In this document: positions 1 to 8,821 of the stretch, in pieces
How the letters are laid out: every line of letters begins with the position of its first letter
Position numbering within the stretch: the first letter of the stretch is position 1
NCBI GenBank assembly: GCA_009773375.1
Contig: WRPH01000011.1
Span: 1 to 64,000 of the forward strand
DNA length: 64,000 bases
Direction of reading: 5' to 3'
Source of the DNA: Paracoccaceae bacterium
GTDB lineage: Bacteria > Pseudomonadota > Alphaproteobacteria > Rhodobacterales > Rhodobacteraceae
The notes under the pieces: generated by a model
The model's database searches: none
Told to the model about the DNA's origin: nothing
The model's input: the letters and a program-made list of their open reading frames with translations, nothing else
Position numbers and translations under genes: made by a program

Positions 1-75
1 ACCCGTTACGACAGATGCCCTAAGGTCTTCCTCTCCGCCGTCGCCCTCGCTGCAACCGTAATGTTCTGGCTTTGA
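1..75 (+). CDS. 3' end of an unidentified gene (partial, tentative)
   Basis: The first frame is open from base 1 to a TGA at 73-75 and encodes 24 residues ending in a hydrophobic run (VFLSAVALAATVMFWL), which could be a membrane-spanning tail. The start would lie before the window, so the family cannot be recognised. The codons are only moderately GC3-biased and the piece is very short, so this may be chance. Roughly 100 bases without any visible gene follow before the terminator of the next, opposite-strand gene. Confidence 0.25.
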   Translation, partial: TRYDRCPKVFLSAVALAATVMFWL

Positions 76-177
76 AGATCAATGAGTCTGGACCCTAGCA
101 GGCCGCGCCCGGCTTGCAATCGCTATAGCCAGTTCTGACCCACGGTTCAGGTCAGCAAGCGCCCCGTCCAAAAGCAA

Positions 178-205
178 CTCGCCGGGTCTTTTCGGACCCG
201 GCGAG
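178..205 (-). terminator. Stem-loop terminator after the binding-protein gene
   Basis: A perfect 11-bp stem (CTCGCCGGGTC / GACCCGGCGAG) encloses a 6-base loop. It lies 20 bases beyond the stop codon of the minus-strand binding-protein gene, and on that strand it is followed by TTGCTTTTGG. This fits a rho-independent terminator with an imperfect U-run. It could also be an intercistronic stabilising hairpin if permease genes continue beyond the window edge. Confidence 0.7.
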
Positions 206-224
206 TGCCGTCAAGCGGTTGAAA

Positions 225-1349
225 TCAGGCCGCTTTATACTTGTCAGCATATTCGCCGCGCTTGGCGATGAATTCAGCCGACTGCTCGGGCCACCACCAC
301 AGCTTGCCCAGCGCTTCATCGTTGAAGGTGCCGGAATAATAGGCCGACACTTCCGGGTCCATCAACTCGGCGGCACCCTTGCCCACCGGGTTCGACGAGA
401 ATGCGGTTGCCCAAAGCGACGCACCTTCTGCGGTCGAAACCCACTTGGCGAACTCATGCGCCTGCTCGACGTTCACAGCGTTCTTCATCAGCACAAAACC
501 CTGATGCCACGCGAAGGCCCCCTCGACCGGAGCAACGAACTTGTAGCCGTCGTTGCGCAGATTGAAGCCGGTGGAATCCCAGCACAGGCCAATCGTCGCA
601 CCGTTGGCGACAAAACCGGCATTGGCTTCGTTTTCACCCGACCACCACTGCACCACATTCGCCTTGGCCTTGATCGCCTCGGCAAGCGCGATATCCCAAA
701 GCTCGGTCATCGCGGCCATGTCGGTGTAGCCATCCATCCACGGGCGCGGCAACTTGCCGGTTGCATCCAGCCAGCGCCCCATCGCGGCAAGCGTCGAATG
801 CGGACGCAGCACAGCCTGATTGTCAGGGCTGAACAGATCGCCCAGCGACGGCGGCGTGCTCAGCTTGGCGGCTTCGCTGTTGACAACCAGCGCTTCGGTG
901 CCCCAGACCGAGGGCACATACATCAGCTTGCCTTCCGAACGCGACCGATCACCCGCAGAGCCATCAGCCAGACCCGGAAGATAGTTCGACATTGCCAGCT
1001 TGGTTTCGTCAAACGCACCCAGCAGGCCGTTCGAATGCCAGCCGCCCCAACGGTCAATCGTCGGCTCGATCATGTCGATGCCGCCCGCTTCCAGCGCCAC
1101 TTTGGCCTGGGCGAACATGGTGTCCTGATCGGGCTGTTCGGTGAAGTTCACCTTGATGCCGGTTGCGGCTTCAAACGCCGGGAAGGCCTTTTCGGCCAGC
1201 ACCGGATAGCCCGCCCAGCCGGTGAAGTTCAGCTCGCCCGACGAGGCAAGCGCCTTGGAGGAAATCAGCGCCGGAGCCGCAAGCGCGCCCACGCCGACAG
1301 CCGAGGTTTTCAGAAAGCCGCGGCGGCTGAATGAGGTATGTTTTTTCAC
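225..1349 (-). CDS. Tat-exported extracellular solute-binding protein, polyamine (PotD/PotF) type
   Basis: Periplasmic binding protein of an ABC importer in the spermidine/putrescine (SBP_bac_8/PotD) group, about 374 aa. I chose the GTG at 1349: a GGGAG Shine-Dalgarno sits just upstream, and the resulting N-terminus has a textbook twin-arginine signal (SRRGFLK, residues 8-14, then a hydrophobic stretch and ALA-SS cleavage near residue 35). An upstream in-frame start at 1406 would bury this signal. The mature protein opens with ELNFTGWAGYP and contains the VVNSEA and WWSGEN regions usual in this family. No permease or ATPase is visible beside it; any partners would be at coordinates below 1. 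The ligand (polyamine or another small cation) is inferred from family only. Confidence 0.85.
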   Translation of the reverse strand: MKKHTSFSRRGFLKTSAVGVGALAAPALISSKALASSGELNFTGWAGYPVLAEKAFPAFEAATGIKVNFTEQPDQDTMFAQAKVALEAGGIDMIEPTIDRWGGWHSNGLLGAFDETKLAMSNYLPGLADGSAGDRSRSEGKLMYVPSVWGTEALVVNSEAAKLSTPPSLGDLFSPDNQAVLRPHSTLAAMGRWLDATGKLPRPWMDGYTDMAAMTELWDIALAEAIKAKANVVQWWSGENEANAGFVANGATIGLCWDSTGFNLRNDGYKFVAPVEGAFAWHQGFVLMKNAVNVEQAHEFAKWVSTAEGASLWATAFSSNPVGKGAAELMDPEVSAYYSGTFNDEALGKLWWWPEQSAEFIAKRGEYADKYKAA

Positions 1350-1775
1350 GAAAGTCTCCCATGTTGGTCCGAAAAGGCGGAGTCTTGCAGTGCTTCTGAT
1401 CTGCACTTTTTTTGTTGCAGGCCGGGGCTAAAACAAAACAGCAGCAAAGCATCGCCCCGTCCGACAGCCCGTCCTTGGGGCAAGTTTACGCCTGCGCAGG
1501 GGCGCTCTGTCAACACTTGTTGTTGATCAGCCGGTCAACTTGTGACCGCTGCCAAAGAAAGCGGCAGTCGGGCAGCAGCAAGTGTTGATCACGGGCAATC
1601 TTTGGAAATTCAGCTATGCGGAATTTTCGACGCAGGGTGACTGTTTATTGCGCATAATGAACATTATGCCGAATTTTCTGCGAACTATACTTGCTCTGCA
1701 CGCGTATTTTCCCAAGTCTTCCCGCCAGATCCGGCTATGCTTTGCAGCGAACAGGACTTGCGGCATGAGGCGGAT
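1350..1775. other. Divergent 426-bp intergenic region rich in short repeats
   Basis: This gap separates the 5' ends of the binding-protein gene (minus) and dadA (plus), so it must carry both promoters. It is more AT-rich than its surroundings. Visible structure includes a spaced inverted repeat TCAACACTTG / CAAGTGTTGA (1510-1519 and 1579-1588), a second GTCAACTTGTGACC copy near 1534, and an 18-bp palindrome near 1652 described separately. No credible small ORF or RNA gene was found. Confidence 0.6.
1616..1678. promoter_or_regulatory. Candidate operator upstream of dadA: palindrome between direct repeats
   Basis: A perfect inverted repeat GCATAATG-AA-CATTATGC (1652-1669) lies between two near-identical direct repeats ATGC(G/C)GAATTTTC at 1616-1628 and 1666-1678, spaced exactly 50 bp. 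The cluster ends about 100 bp upstream of the dadA start. Lrp/AsnC proteins often control dadA in other proteobacteria and favour AT-rich cores of this kind, so Lrp-type control is a reasonable inference, not shown. Confidence 0.5.
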
Positions 1776-3032
1776 ATGAAAGTTGTCATTCTGGGTGCGG
1801 GGGTGATCGGGGTCACGTCGGCATGGTATCTGGCGCAGGCGGGCCACGAGGTTGAGGTGATCGACCGCCAGCCCGCCCCGGCGCTGGAAACCTCTTTCGC
1901 CAACGCGGGAGAAATCAGCCCCGGCTACGCCAGCCCTTGGGCCGCGCCGGGCATTCCGGCCAAGGCGATGAAATGGCTGTTCATGCGTCATGCGCCGCTG
2001 ATCATTCAGCCCGCCCCGGATCTGGCCAAGATTTCCTGGGTGATGCGGATGCTGATGAACTGCAACAGCACCGCCTATGCTCGCAACAAAAGCCGAATGG
2101 TGCGGCTGGCGGAATACAGCCGCGATTGCCTGATACAGCTGCGCGCCGATACCGGCATTGGCTATGACGAGCGCAGCCAAGGCACCTTGCAGCTGTTTCG
2201 CACCGAAAAGCAGGTTGCCGGTGCCGCCAAGGATATCGCGGTGTTGCAGGCCGATGGCGTCCCGTTCGAGGTGCTGGACGCCGCAGGCTGCATCGCCGTC
2301 GAACCGGGTCTGGCCAGCAGCCGCGACAAGATCGCAGGCGGCTTGCGGCTGCCTGGCGATGAAACCGGCGATTGCTTCAAATTCACCAATACCCTGGCCG
2401 ACATGGCCGCGGCGGCAGGCGTGACATTCCGCTACGGGGTCAGCATCGACCGGCTGGAAATGGCGCTTGGCAAGGTGGCGGCGGTGCATACCTCGGAAGG
2501 CCGGGTGGTGGCGGATGCCTTCGTGCTGGCCTTGGGCAGCTATTCGCCGATGCTGGCGCGGCCCCTGGGCATCAAGCTGCCGGTCTATCCAGTGAAGGGC
2601 TATTCGATCACCGTGCCGATTGTTGATGCGTCGCGCGCGCCGGAGTCGACGATCATGGATGAAACCTACAAGATCGCCATCACCCGGCTGGGCGACCGCA
2701 TCCGCGTCGGTGGCATGGCCGAGATTGCCGGGTTTGACACCACGCTGCACGCCAAGCGGCGCGAAACGCTGGAACATTCGGTGGAAGACCTGTTCGGTGG
2801 GGCGGGCGATCAGTCGCAGGCAACCTTCTGGTGCGGCCTGCGTCCGATGACGCCAGACGGCACGCCGATTCTGGGGCGGTCACCGATTGCCAACCTGTTC
2901 CTGAACACCGGCCACGGCACTTTGGGCTGGACGATGGCGGCAGGCTCGGGGCGGGTGCTGGCGGATCTGGTGTCGGGCAAGGCGGCGGATATTGAAACCG
3001 GCGATCTGGGCTATGCGCGGTATCAGGCGTAA
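1776..3032 (+). CDS. dadA: D-amino acid dehydrogenase, small subunit
   Basis: FAD-dependent oxidoreductase (DAO fold), 418 aa, that oxidatively deaminates D-amino acids to 2-oxo acids and passes electrons to the respiratory chain at the inner membrane face. The start at 1776 gives the exact dinucleotide-binding N-terminus [20 protein letters not shown] (GxGxxG, residues 7-12); the longer open frame adds 13 unsupported residues. The DadA hallmark [20 protein letters not shown] follows at about 45-65. The C-terminal [17 protein letters not shown] and [17 protein letters not shown] blocks complete the FAD site. Length matches the family. No alanine racemase (dadX) is adjacent. A palindromic candidate operator lies upstream. 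Confidence 0.93.
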   Translation: MKVVILGAGVIGVTSAWYLAQAGHEVEVIDRQPAPALETSFANAGEISPGYASPWAAPGIPAKAMKWLFMRHAPLIIQPAPDLAKISWVMRMLMNCNSTAYARNKSRMVRLAEYSRDCLIQLRADTGIGYDERSQGTLQLFRTEKQVAGAAKDIAVLQADGVPFEVLDAAGCIAVEPGLASSRDKIAGGLRLPGDETGDCFKFTNTLADMAAAAGVTFRYGVSIDRLEMALGKVAAVHTSEGRVVADAFVLALGSYSPMLARPLGIKLPVYPVKGYSITVPIVDASRAPESTIMDETYKIAITRLGDRIRVGGMAEIAGFDTTLHAKRRETLEHSVEDLFGGAGDQSQATFWCGLRPMTPDGTPILGRSPIANLFLNTGHGTLGWTMAAGSGRVLADLVSGKAADIETGDLGYARYQA

Positions 3033-3052
3033 GTTTGGTTGAAGTGGCGGAC

Positions 3053-3136
3053 GGGGGTTTCACACCCCCGAGGTTTGATTTCCCCGCGGGGAAATCAAAC
3101 CTTCCCCCGTGGGATATTTGCACAGAGAGGATGACC
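3053..3136 (+). repeat. Dispersed structured repeat, copy A
   Basis: GGGGGTTTCACACCCCC (3053-3069) is followed by a perfect 32-bp palindrome (3071-3102), then by TCCCCCGTGGGATATTT and a CACAGAGAGGATGACC tail. The same outer blocks recur in inverse orientation at 53161-53223 around a different palindrome, and the tail recurs at 26303-26327. It lies between dadA and the convergent gntR gene and may act as a bidirectional terminator. Confidence 0.8.
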
Positions 3137-3158
3137 ATTTTAGTCAAATTTTAGCCGT

Positions 3159-3878
3159 TCAGCTGCCCGGCGCGATGATCTGACGAATTTCCGAGTCTAC
3201 CGTGTCGATGATGGTGTTGATCGCGGCCTCTGCAGCATCCGGGTCGGCGGCAGCAATGGCATCGGCCAGATCGCGGTGGGGCGGAAAGCTGGCAAGACCA
3301 AAGCCCGGCACCGAAAACGGCGATTCAGCCGAGCGTTCCAGCGCTTCGTCCATCCGCGCTAGCACCTGCCCGAACATCGGGTTGCCGGTGGCATCGCAAA
3401 TGGCATTGTGAAACGCCGCGTCGGCGGCGCGATAGGGCTGACCAGCCGCGACAATTTTCAACAAAGTGTCGCATAGCCGACTGATCTCTTGCCGCTGGGC
3501 AGCACTTGCGTTCAGCGCGGCACGGCGGACGGTGCCGGTTTCGATCACCCGGCGCATATCCAGCAGCCGCAAGATCGCCTCGCCTTCCAGCTGGATCATC
3601 GTCGGCAGCGGCCCTTGCGAGGTTTGCACCCGTGCGGTCAGATAAGTGCCATCGCCCCGGCGACGGCGGATGATGCCAAGCCCCTCCCAGCGGTTCAGCG
3701 CCTCGCGGATGGTAGACCGCCCCACCCCCAAAGCCGAGGCCAACGAGACCTCGGGCGGCAGCCGGTCGCCCACCTTCAGCCCTGCACGTTCGATCATTTC
3801 GGCCAGCGCCTCCAGCACCGCCACCCCGCGTGACGGCGTGTCGATCGGTTCAAGGTAGTGGATCGCGGCGCGCGTCAT
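3159..3878 (-). CDS. FadR-subfamily GntR transcriptional regulator
   Basis: 239-aa regulator. The N-terminal winged helix-turn-helix (about residues 20-85) contains GDRLPPEVSLASALGVGRSTIREALNRWEGLGII, the GntR signature. The C-terminal part is an all-helical FCD ligand domain with the metal-type residues of that fold (Asp and His in AADAAFHNAICDATGNP and in ASFPPHRDL). It is the last gene of the minus-strand peptide-transport operon, 28 bp after the PLP-enzyme gene, so it is probably a local, ligand-responsive controller. A palindromic TGTCA-N6-TGACA site in front of the operon is a plausible target. The ligand is unknown; an amino or organic acid derived from the imported compound would fit the FCD family. 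Confidence 0.85.
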   Translation of the reverse strand: MTRAAIHYLEPIDTPSRGVAVLEALAEMIERAGLKVGDRLPPEVSLASALGVGRSTIREALNRWEGLGIIRRRRGDGTYLTARVQTSQGPLPTMIQLEGEAILRLLDMRRVIETGTVRRAALNASAAQRQEISRLCDTLLKIVAAGQPYRAADAAFHNAICDATGNPMFGQVLARMDEALERSAESPFSVPGFGLASFPPHRDLADAIAAADPDAAEAAINTIIDTVDSEIRQIIAPGS

Positions 3879-3906
3879 GCTGGTTCCCGTCTGGCGCGGC
3901 AGCGCC

Positions 3907-5097
3907 CTATCCGCTGGCTGATAGCTGCGGCAGGATTTCTGTCAAGGCTGTTACCAGATGGTCCATCTGGGCGTGGGTATTGTAACCCTGCGCCGAGACG
4001 CGGGCGATGGTGTGATCCTGCCAAGCAAAGCAGGGGATTTCGATGCTGTAATCGTCATAAAGACGGCGTTTCAGCTCGACCGGATCGCAGCGCGGCACCG
4101 GCATCGACACCATCTGCGGCGCACAGAACGCCGGGCTGGAAAGTGCGGCCAGGCCGGTGAAGGCGCGCACGCGGGCGGCAGTGGCCTGCACCAGTTGCCG
4201 ACAGCTTTCGGTGATCTTCCACCAGTCATGATCGGCGCGGAATTTCAGCGCCGCTGGCACCGCCAACCACGCCGAAGGGTCGCGGGTGCCCTGCATCTCC
4301 AACCCGTCGATGAAGGGCGTGTTGCCAAACACACCCTTGACGCCGGGCTGCCTGGCGTCTTCGGTCCAGCCGTGGCTGATCACCAACGGGTTGAGCAGGC
4401 TCTGCAATTCTGCCCGCACATGCAGAAAGGCGCTGCCTTTCGGGGCCATCAGCCATTTGTGACAGTTGCCGGCGTAGAAATCCGCCCCCAGCGCATCAAG
4501 GTTCAGCCGAATATGGCCGGGGGTGTGGGCACCGTCGATCACCGAATAGATCCCGCGCGCCCGCGCCGCAGCGACGGCCCGTTCAATCGGGAAGACCAAG
4601 GCCGTGGCAGAGGTGATATGGCTCAGAAACAGCACGCGGGTTTTATCGCTGAACCCATTCAGGATGGCATCGGTGAACTGGGCCTCCTCGGTCAGCGGCA
4701 ACGGAATCTTCACCGTCTTGATCACAGCCCCCGTCTTGCGGCAGACATAGGCCCAAGTCTTTTCCAGCGCGGCATATTCGTGATCGGTGGTCAAAATCTC
4801 ATCGCCCGGCCGCAGGTCCAGCGATTGCGCGACGATGTTCAGCCCGTAGGTGGCATTGGTCAGCCCGACCAGATCATCCGGCGCGGCCCCCAGTTCGGCC
4901 GCCAAAGCCACCCGCGCCGCGCGCATCCAGCCCGACAGGCCGCGCGCCGGGTCAAGGAAGGCAACCGGCTGGCTTTCCAGCTGCAATTGCCAGCGCTGAT
5001 AATCCTCAAACACCGGGCGCGGACAGGCCCCAAAACTGCCGTGGTTCAGAAAGCAGACATCCGGGCGCAGCAGGAAGAAGGCAGACAGGTTTTCCAT
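3907..5097 (-). CDS. Class V PLP-dependent aminotransferase-fold enzyme (isopenicillin N epimerase-like)
   Basis: 396-aa fold-type I PLP enzyme resembling isopenicillin N epimerase/cysteine desulfurase relatives. The N-terminus FLNHGSFGACPRPVFEDYQ is typical of this subgroup. DGAHTPGHIRL carries the PLP-pyridine Asp, and FYAGNCHKWLMAPKGSAFLHV carries the Schiff-base Lys in the NCHKWL motif. The gene begins 1 bp from the stop of the upstream permease gene, so it is translationally linked to a peptide-type importer. It probably acts on the imported compound, as a C-S or C-N lyase, epimerase or aminotransferase; the chemistry cannot be fixed from sequence. Ergothioneine lyase-type EgtE proteins look similar, but no EgtB/EgtD genes are present here. 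Confidence 0.8.
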   Translation of the reverse strand: MENLSAFFLLRPDVCFLNHGSFGACPRPVFEDYQRWQLQLESQPVAFLDPARGLSGWMRAARVALAAELGAAPDDLVGLTNATYGLNIVAQSLDLRPGDEILTTDHEYAALEKTWAYVCRKTGAVIKTVKIPLPLTEEAQFTDAILNGFSDKTRVLFLSHITSATALVFPIERAVAAARARGIYSVIDGAHTPGHIRLNLDALGADFYAGNCHKWLMAPKGSAFLHVRAELQSLLNPLVISHGWTEDARQPGVKGVFGNTPFIDGLEMQGTRDPSAWLAVPAALKFRADHDWWKITESCRQLVQATAARVRAFTGLAALSSPAFCAPQMVSMPVPRCDPVELKRRLYDDYSIEIPCFAWQDHTIARVSAQGYNTHAQMDHLVTALTEILPQLSASG

Positions 5098-5098
5098 C

Positions 5099-5953
5099 TC
5101 AGCGCCCTTTCAGGGTGGGGTCAAGGGCATCACGCAAGCCATCGCCAAACAGGGTGGTGGCCAGCACGGTGATGGCAAGGGCAGCTGTCGGGAAAACCGC
5201 CAAGTGCCAGTAAAAATACATGAAATTCATCCCCACATTGATCATCTGGCCCCAGCTTGGCACCGGCGGCGGCACCCCGATGCCCAGAAAAGACAGCGAC
5301 GCCTCCAGCATCATCGCCAGCGGGATCGCAAGCACAAAGCCGACGATGATAGGTGACAGCGCATTCGGGATCAGGTGGCGGCGGATGATATAGCCGGGGC
5401 TGGCCCCAAGCGCCGCAGCGGCGCGGACGAACTCTTTTTCGCGGAAAGCCTTCACCTGCGCGCGCACCAGCAGACAAACCTGCACCCAGCCAAACAGCGC
5501 CGCGATCAGCACGATGGTCAGAAAACCGCCATTGGTCAGCGCACCCAGCAGCATCGCCGCCAACAACGGCGGCACCACCGAGAACAGCTCGATCAGCCGC
5601 ATCACGCCCCAATCCGCCCAGCCGCCGTAATAGCCCGCAATCGCCCCCAGCGGGATGCCGATCAGCACCGAAAACGCCGCCGCCGCAAAGCCGATGGTCA
5701 GCGACACCCGCGCGCCATACACAATGCGGGTGAAGAAATCGCGGCCCAGATCATCGACGCCGAACCAGAACGCGCCCGACGGGAAAGCATAGGACTGCGC
5801 CAGAAAATCCTGATCGGCATAGCCGGTCTTGCTGATCAGCGGCGCAAAGATTGCCATCAGCAGGATCACCGCCAGCACGATTCCAGACACCACCGCCGCC
5901 TTGTTATCGGCAAAACGGCGCAAGGCAAAATAGAGCGGGCTGCGCTGCGTCAA
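5099..5953 (-). CDS. Peptide/nickel-type ABC transporter permease (DppC-like)
   Basis: 284-aa inner-membrane permease of the oligopeptide importer family. It has a short cytoplasmic N-terminus and an early TM segment (AAVVSGIVLAVILLMAIFAPLI). The characteristic N-terminal OppC region reads FWFGVDDLGRDFFTRIVYGARVSL. An EAA-type loop (EKEFVRAAAALGASPGYIIRRHLIPN) contacts the ATPase. It overlaps the upstream dppB-like gene by 4 bp (ATGA). It pairs with that permease to form the channel for the locus-encoded binding protein. The substrate is probably a short peptide or peptide-like compound. Confidence 0.92.
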   Translation of the reverse strand: MTQRSPLYFALRRFADNKAAVVSGIVLAVILLMAIFAPLISKTGYADQDFLAQSYAFPSGAFWFGVDDLGRDFFTRIVYGARVSLTIGFAAAAFSVLIGIPLGAIAGYYGGWADWGVMRLIELFSVVPPLLAAMLLGALTNGGFLTIVLIAALFGWVQVCLLVRAQVKAFREKEFVRAAAALGASPGYIIRRHLIPNALSPIIVGFVLAIPLAMMLEASLSFLGIGVPPPVPSWGQMINVGMNFMYFYWHLAVFPTAALAITVLATTLFGDGLRDALDPTLKGR

Positions 5954-6879
5954 GACCGCCCCCCGACCCGGATACGCGGGTTCAGCAGGGCATAGACGAT
6001 ATCGGACAGCAGATAGGCGATGCAGAACATCATGGTCACCATCAAGATCAGCGCCATTTCAAGGCTGTAGTCGCGCAGGGTGATCGAGCTTACGAAATAG
6101 GCGCCAAGCCCCGGCACCCGGAACATCGCCTCGACAAAGATCGACCCGGTGGCGGTGCCGATGAACATCGGCAGAAATACCGTCACCATCGGCAGCGCGG
6201 CGTTGCGCAGCACATGCTGGAAGATGATCCGCCGCTCCGACAAGCCCTTGGCGCGCAGTACGGTGACGAACGGCTTGGTCAGCACATCCAGCATGGCGCT
6301 GCGGGTATAGCGGGCATAGGTCGCCATCGGGATCGCGGCATAGGCGGTGATCGGCAAAATCCAAGCGTGCGGCTTGCCCCAACCGCTTGCCGGCAACCAG
6401 TTCAGCCAGACCGCGAACACCATGATCAGCCCCATCGAGATCACAAAGACCGGGATGGTCAGGCCAAGCGTGGCGAAAGCCGAGGCCAGATAGTCGATCC
6501 AGCTGTTGCGCCGCAGCGCAGCCGCCATGCCCAGCAAAATCCCCAAAGGCGCGCCGATCAATACCCCTGCCCCGCCCAGGATCAGGCTGGGCGGCCAGGC
6601 CCGGCTCAGAAGTTGCAGCGTGGTCTCGCCGGGGGATTGGAACGGAATACCGAAATCGAAATGCAGCACCCCCCACATGTATTTGAAATACTGCACATAA
6701 AGCGGCTGATCCAAGCCAAGCGAGGCGTTCAGCTTTGCCTTCACCGCATCCGAGACCGGCATGTCATTGCCATCGAACGGTCCACCGGGAACCGCGTGCA
6801 TCATCAGAAACACGATCACCGAAACCACGGTGAAAGTCAGCGCAATCGAGGCGATGCGGCCAAGGATATAGCGGATCAT
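5950..6879 (-). CDS. Peptide/nickel-type ABC transporter permease (DppB-like)
   Basis: 309-aa partner permease. The N-terminus MIRYILGRIASIALTFTVVSVIVF is the standard DppB first helix, followed by a periplasmic loop and the LLSRAWPPSLILGGAGVLIGAPLGILLGM membrane region. The EAA loop KPFVTVLRAKGLSERRIIFQHVLRNAALP matches the family, as does the C-terminal VPGLGAYFVSSITLRDY segment. Four-base overlaps on both sides (with the ATPase gene upstream and the dppC-like gene downstream) show tight translational coupling. Confidence 0.92.
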   Translation of the reverse strand: MIRYILGRIASIALTFTVVSVIVFLMMHAVPGGPFDGNDMPVSDAVKAKLNASLGLDQPLYVQYFKYMWGVLHFDFGIPFQSPGETTLQLLSRAWPPSLILGGAGVLIGAPLGILLGMAAALRRNSWIDYLASAFATLGLTIPVFVISMGLIMVFAVWLNWLPASGWGKPHAWILPITAYAAIPMATYARYTRSAMLDVLTKPFVTVLRAKGLSERRIIFQHVLRNAALPMVTVFLPMFIGTATGSIFVEAMFRVPGLGAYFVSSITLRDYSLEMALILMVTMMFCIAYLLSDIVYALLNPRIRVGGRS

Positions 6880-7811
6880 TGCAAAATCGCCTCCAACCGA
6901 TGGTCGGGCGCAATCTGGATCAGTTCGGGCTTGCCAGTGCTGACGCCATAGCCCGAAAGACGCGGCGTCGCGGCCTCGATTTCAGCGCGGCTCAGAAACC
7001 GCCGCGCCCGGCGCTCGCGCGGGTTCAACACTGGAATCGCCTGCAGCAGGCTGCGGGTATAGGGGTGGCGGGCGTCGGTGAAGATGGTTTCAGTCGCCGC
7101 CTCTTCAACGATCCGGCCCTGAAACATCACCGCCACCTTGTCGGTCAACGAACGCACCACCGACAGATCATGGCTGATGAACAGGATCGAAAGCCCCATT
7201 TCCGCCTGCAAATCCAGCAGCAGATTGATGATCTGCGCCTTGACGCTGACATCCAGCGCCGAGGTCGGCTCGTCCGCCACCAGCACGGCAGGCCGCAGGA
7301 TCAGCGCGCGGGCAATGGCCACGCGCTGGCGCTGCCCGCCGGAAAGCTCATGCGGATAGCGGCCGCCATAGCTGCGGTCCAGTCCGGTTTTCACCAGCAT
7401 ATCAAGCGCTTGCTCTGCCTGTTCGGCAGCCGTGCCCAGCCCGTGAATATGCAGCGGCTCGGCCACGATCTGTGCCAGCGTCATCATCGGGTCCAGCGCC
7501 GAATAGCTGTCCTGAAACACCACCTGCATCTGGCGGCGGAACGGTTTCAGCGCGGCATGGCCCAAGGCGGTAATATCGTAGCCGCCCACCAAAATCTGCC
7601 CCGAGCTCGGCTCCACCAGCCGCATCGCCATCATGCCGGTGGTGGTCTTGCCCGAACCGGATTCGCCAACCAGCCCAAGGATCTGATTTTTCGGCAAAAT
7701 CAGCGACACATCCCGCACTGCAAGATGATCGCTGTGGCGCGCAAACACCCCACCGCTTTGGCGCAAGTGATAGGTCTTGCACAGGTTGCGCAACTCCAAG
7801 GCCGGGGTCAT
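6876..7811 (-). CDS. Oligopeptide ABC transporter ATP-binding protein (DppF-like)
   Basis: ATPase of the peptide importer, about 311 aa from the chosen start. The ATG at 7811 (MTPALELRNLCKTYHL) overlaps the preceding ATPase stop by ATGA; a longer open frame is unsupported. It shows Walker A GESGSGKTT, a Q-loop (VVFQDSYSALDPMMT), signature LSGGQRQRVAIARAL, Walker B VLVADEPTSALD and H-loop ILFISHDLSVV. The C-terminal region (ARHPYTRSLLQAIPVLNP) is the oligopeptide-ATPase extension. It lacks the terminal Cys-rich Fe-S motif seen in many relatives. Confidence 0.93.
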   Translation of the reverse strand: MTPALELRNLCKTYHLRQSGGVFARHSDHLAVRDVSLILPKNQILGLVGESGSGKTTTGMMAMRLVEPSSGQILVGGYDITALGHAALKPFRRQMQVVFQDSYSALDPMMTLAQIVAEPLHIHGLGTAAEQAEQALDMLVKTGLDRSYGGRYPHELSGGQRQRVAIARALILRPAVLVADEPTSALDVSVKAQIINLLLDLQAEMGLSILFISHDLSVVRSLTDKVAVMFQGRIVEEAATETIFTDARHPYTRSLLQAIPVLNPRERRARRFLSRAEIEAATPRLSGYGVSTGKPELIQIAPDHRLEAILQ

Positions 7812-8770
7812 GGCAATCTCCAGCAGGCCGCCGCACGGGTCGCGGATTGGGATTTGAACGCAGGCACTTGCGCAGCGCATCGGGCCTCGGCCACAGCGCA
7901 GCGCGGATGAAACGGGCAGCCCGATGGCGGATTGCTCGGGTTGGGCGAGGCCCCCGGAATTTCCACCAACCGCTGCTTGCCGGCACTGCGCCCCGGCATC
8001 GAAGCCATCAGCGCCTGCGTATAAGGATGCGCGGGTGCGTCGAAAATATCCTGCACAGGTGCTGTTTCCATCACCCGCCCGCCATACATCACCACAACCC
8101 GGTCAACGGTTTCAGCCACCACGCCCAGATCATGCGTCACCATGATCAGCCCCATGCCGAATTCAGCTTGCAGGTCTTTGATAAGCTGCAGGATTTGCGC
8201 CTGAATCGTCACATCCAGCGCCGTGGTCGGCTCATCGGCAAACAGGATTTGCGGCCGACACGACAGCGCCATCGCAATCATCGCCCGCTGCAACATCCCG
8301 CCAGACAGCTGATGCGGATAACTGTTCAGAATTGCCTCGGGGGTCTTGATTTCCACCCGCGCCAGCAGATTTGCCGCCTCGCCCCGCGCTTCGGATTTCG
8401 ACACCTTGCGATGCGCGCGGATGGTTTCCACGATCTGATGACCAATGGTGAAAACCGGATCAAACGCCGTCATCGGGTCTTGAAACACCATCGCGGCAAC
8501 GCGGCCGCGGCTGGCCGACAGTTGCGCCCGGCTGGCGGTCAGCATGTTGACTCCAGCCAACTCCATCTTGTCCGCCGCAATCCGCGCAGGTGGCTCGCGC
8601 AACAGCCGCAGCACCGCCATGCAGGTCACAGATTTGCCAGAGCCGGATTCGCCAACAATTCCAACGCTTTCGCCCGCCGCAACCGACAGGCTGACCCCAC
8701 GCACCGCCTGCACCACGCCTTCGTGTTGCGGGAAACTGACGGTCAGGTTTTCAATATCCAACAGCGGCAT
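7808..8770 (-). CDS. Oligopeptide ABC transporter ATP-binding protein (DppD-like)
   Basis: Second ATPase of the importer, 320 aa if started at the ATG at 8770 (MPLLDIENLTVSF, the usual family N-terminus). A GTG at 8785 is an alternative and has the better G-rich leader. Motifs are Walker A GESGSGKS, signature LSGGMLQRAMIAMALS, Walker B ILFADEPTTALD and ITHDLGVV-type H-loop (MVTHDLGVV). The C-terminus contains NPSNPPSGCPFHPRCAVAEARC, the Cys cluster diagnostic of the oligopeptide_HPY extension. It follows the binding-protein gene after a stem-loop that probably lowers ATPase expression relative to it. Confidence 0.93.
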   Translation of the reverse strand: MPLLDIENLTVSFPQHEGVVQAVRGVSLSVAAGESVGIVGESGSGKSVTCMAVLRLLREPPARIAADKMELAGVNMLTASRAQLSASRGRVAAMVFQDPMTAFDPVFTIGHQIVETIRAHRKVSKSEARGEAANLLARVEIKTPEAILNSYPHQLSGGMLQRAMIAMALSCRPQILFADEPTTALDVTIQAQILQLIKDLQAEFGMGLIMVTHDLGVVAETVDRVVVMYGGRVMETAPVQDIFDAPAHPYTQALMASMPGRSAGKQRLVEIPGASPNPSNPPSGCPFHPRCAVAEARCAAQVPAFKSQSATRAAACWRLP

Positions 8771-8790
8771 GCGGCATCCGGGCACGGGCC

Positions 8791-8814
8791 GCCCCCCGGC
8801 ATCAACCGGGGGGC
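8791..8814 (-). other. Intercistronic stem-loop between binding protein and ATPase genes
   Basis: A perfect 9-bp GC-only stem (GCCCCCCGG / CCGGGGGGC) with a 6-base loop lies 8 bases after the binding-protein stop. No U-run follows, so it is more likely an mRNA-protecting or partial-termination hairpin than a full terminator. This is the common arrangement for making more periplasmic binding protein than transporter. Confidence 0.7.
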
Positions 8815-8821
8815 AGCGGGT

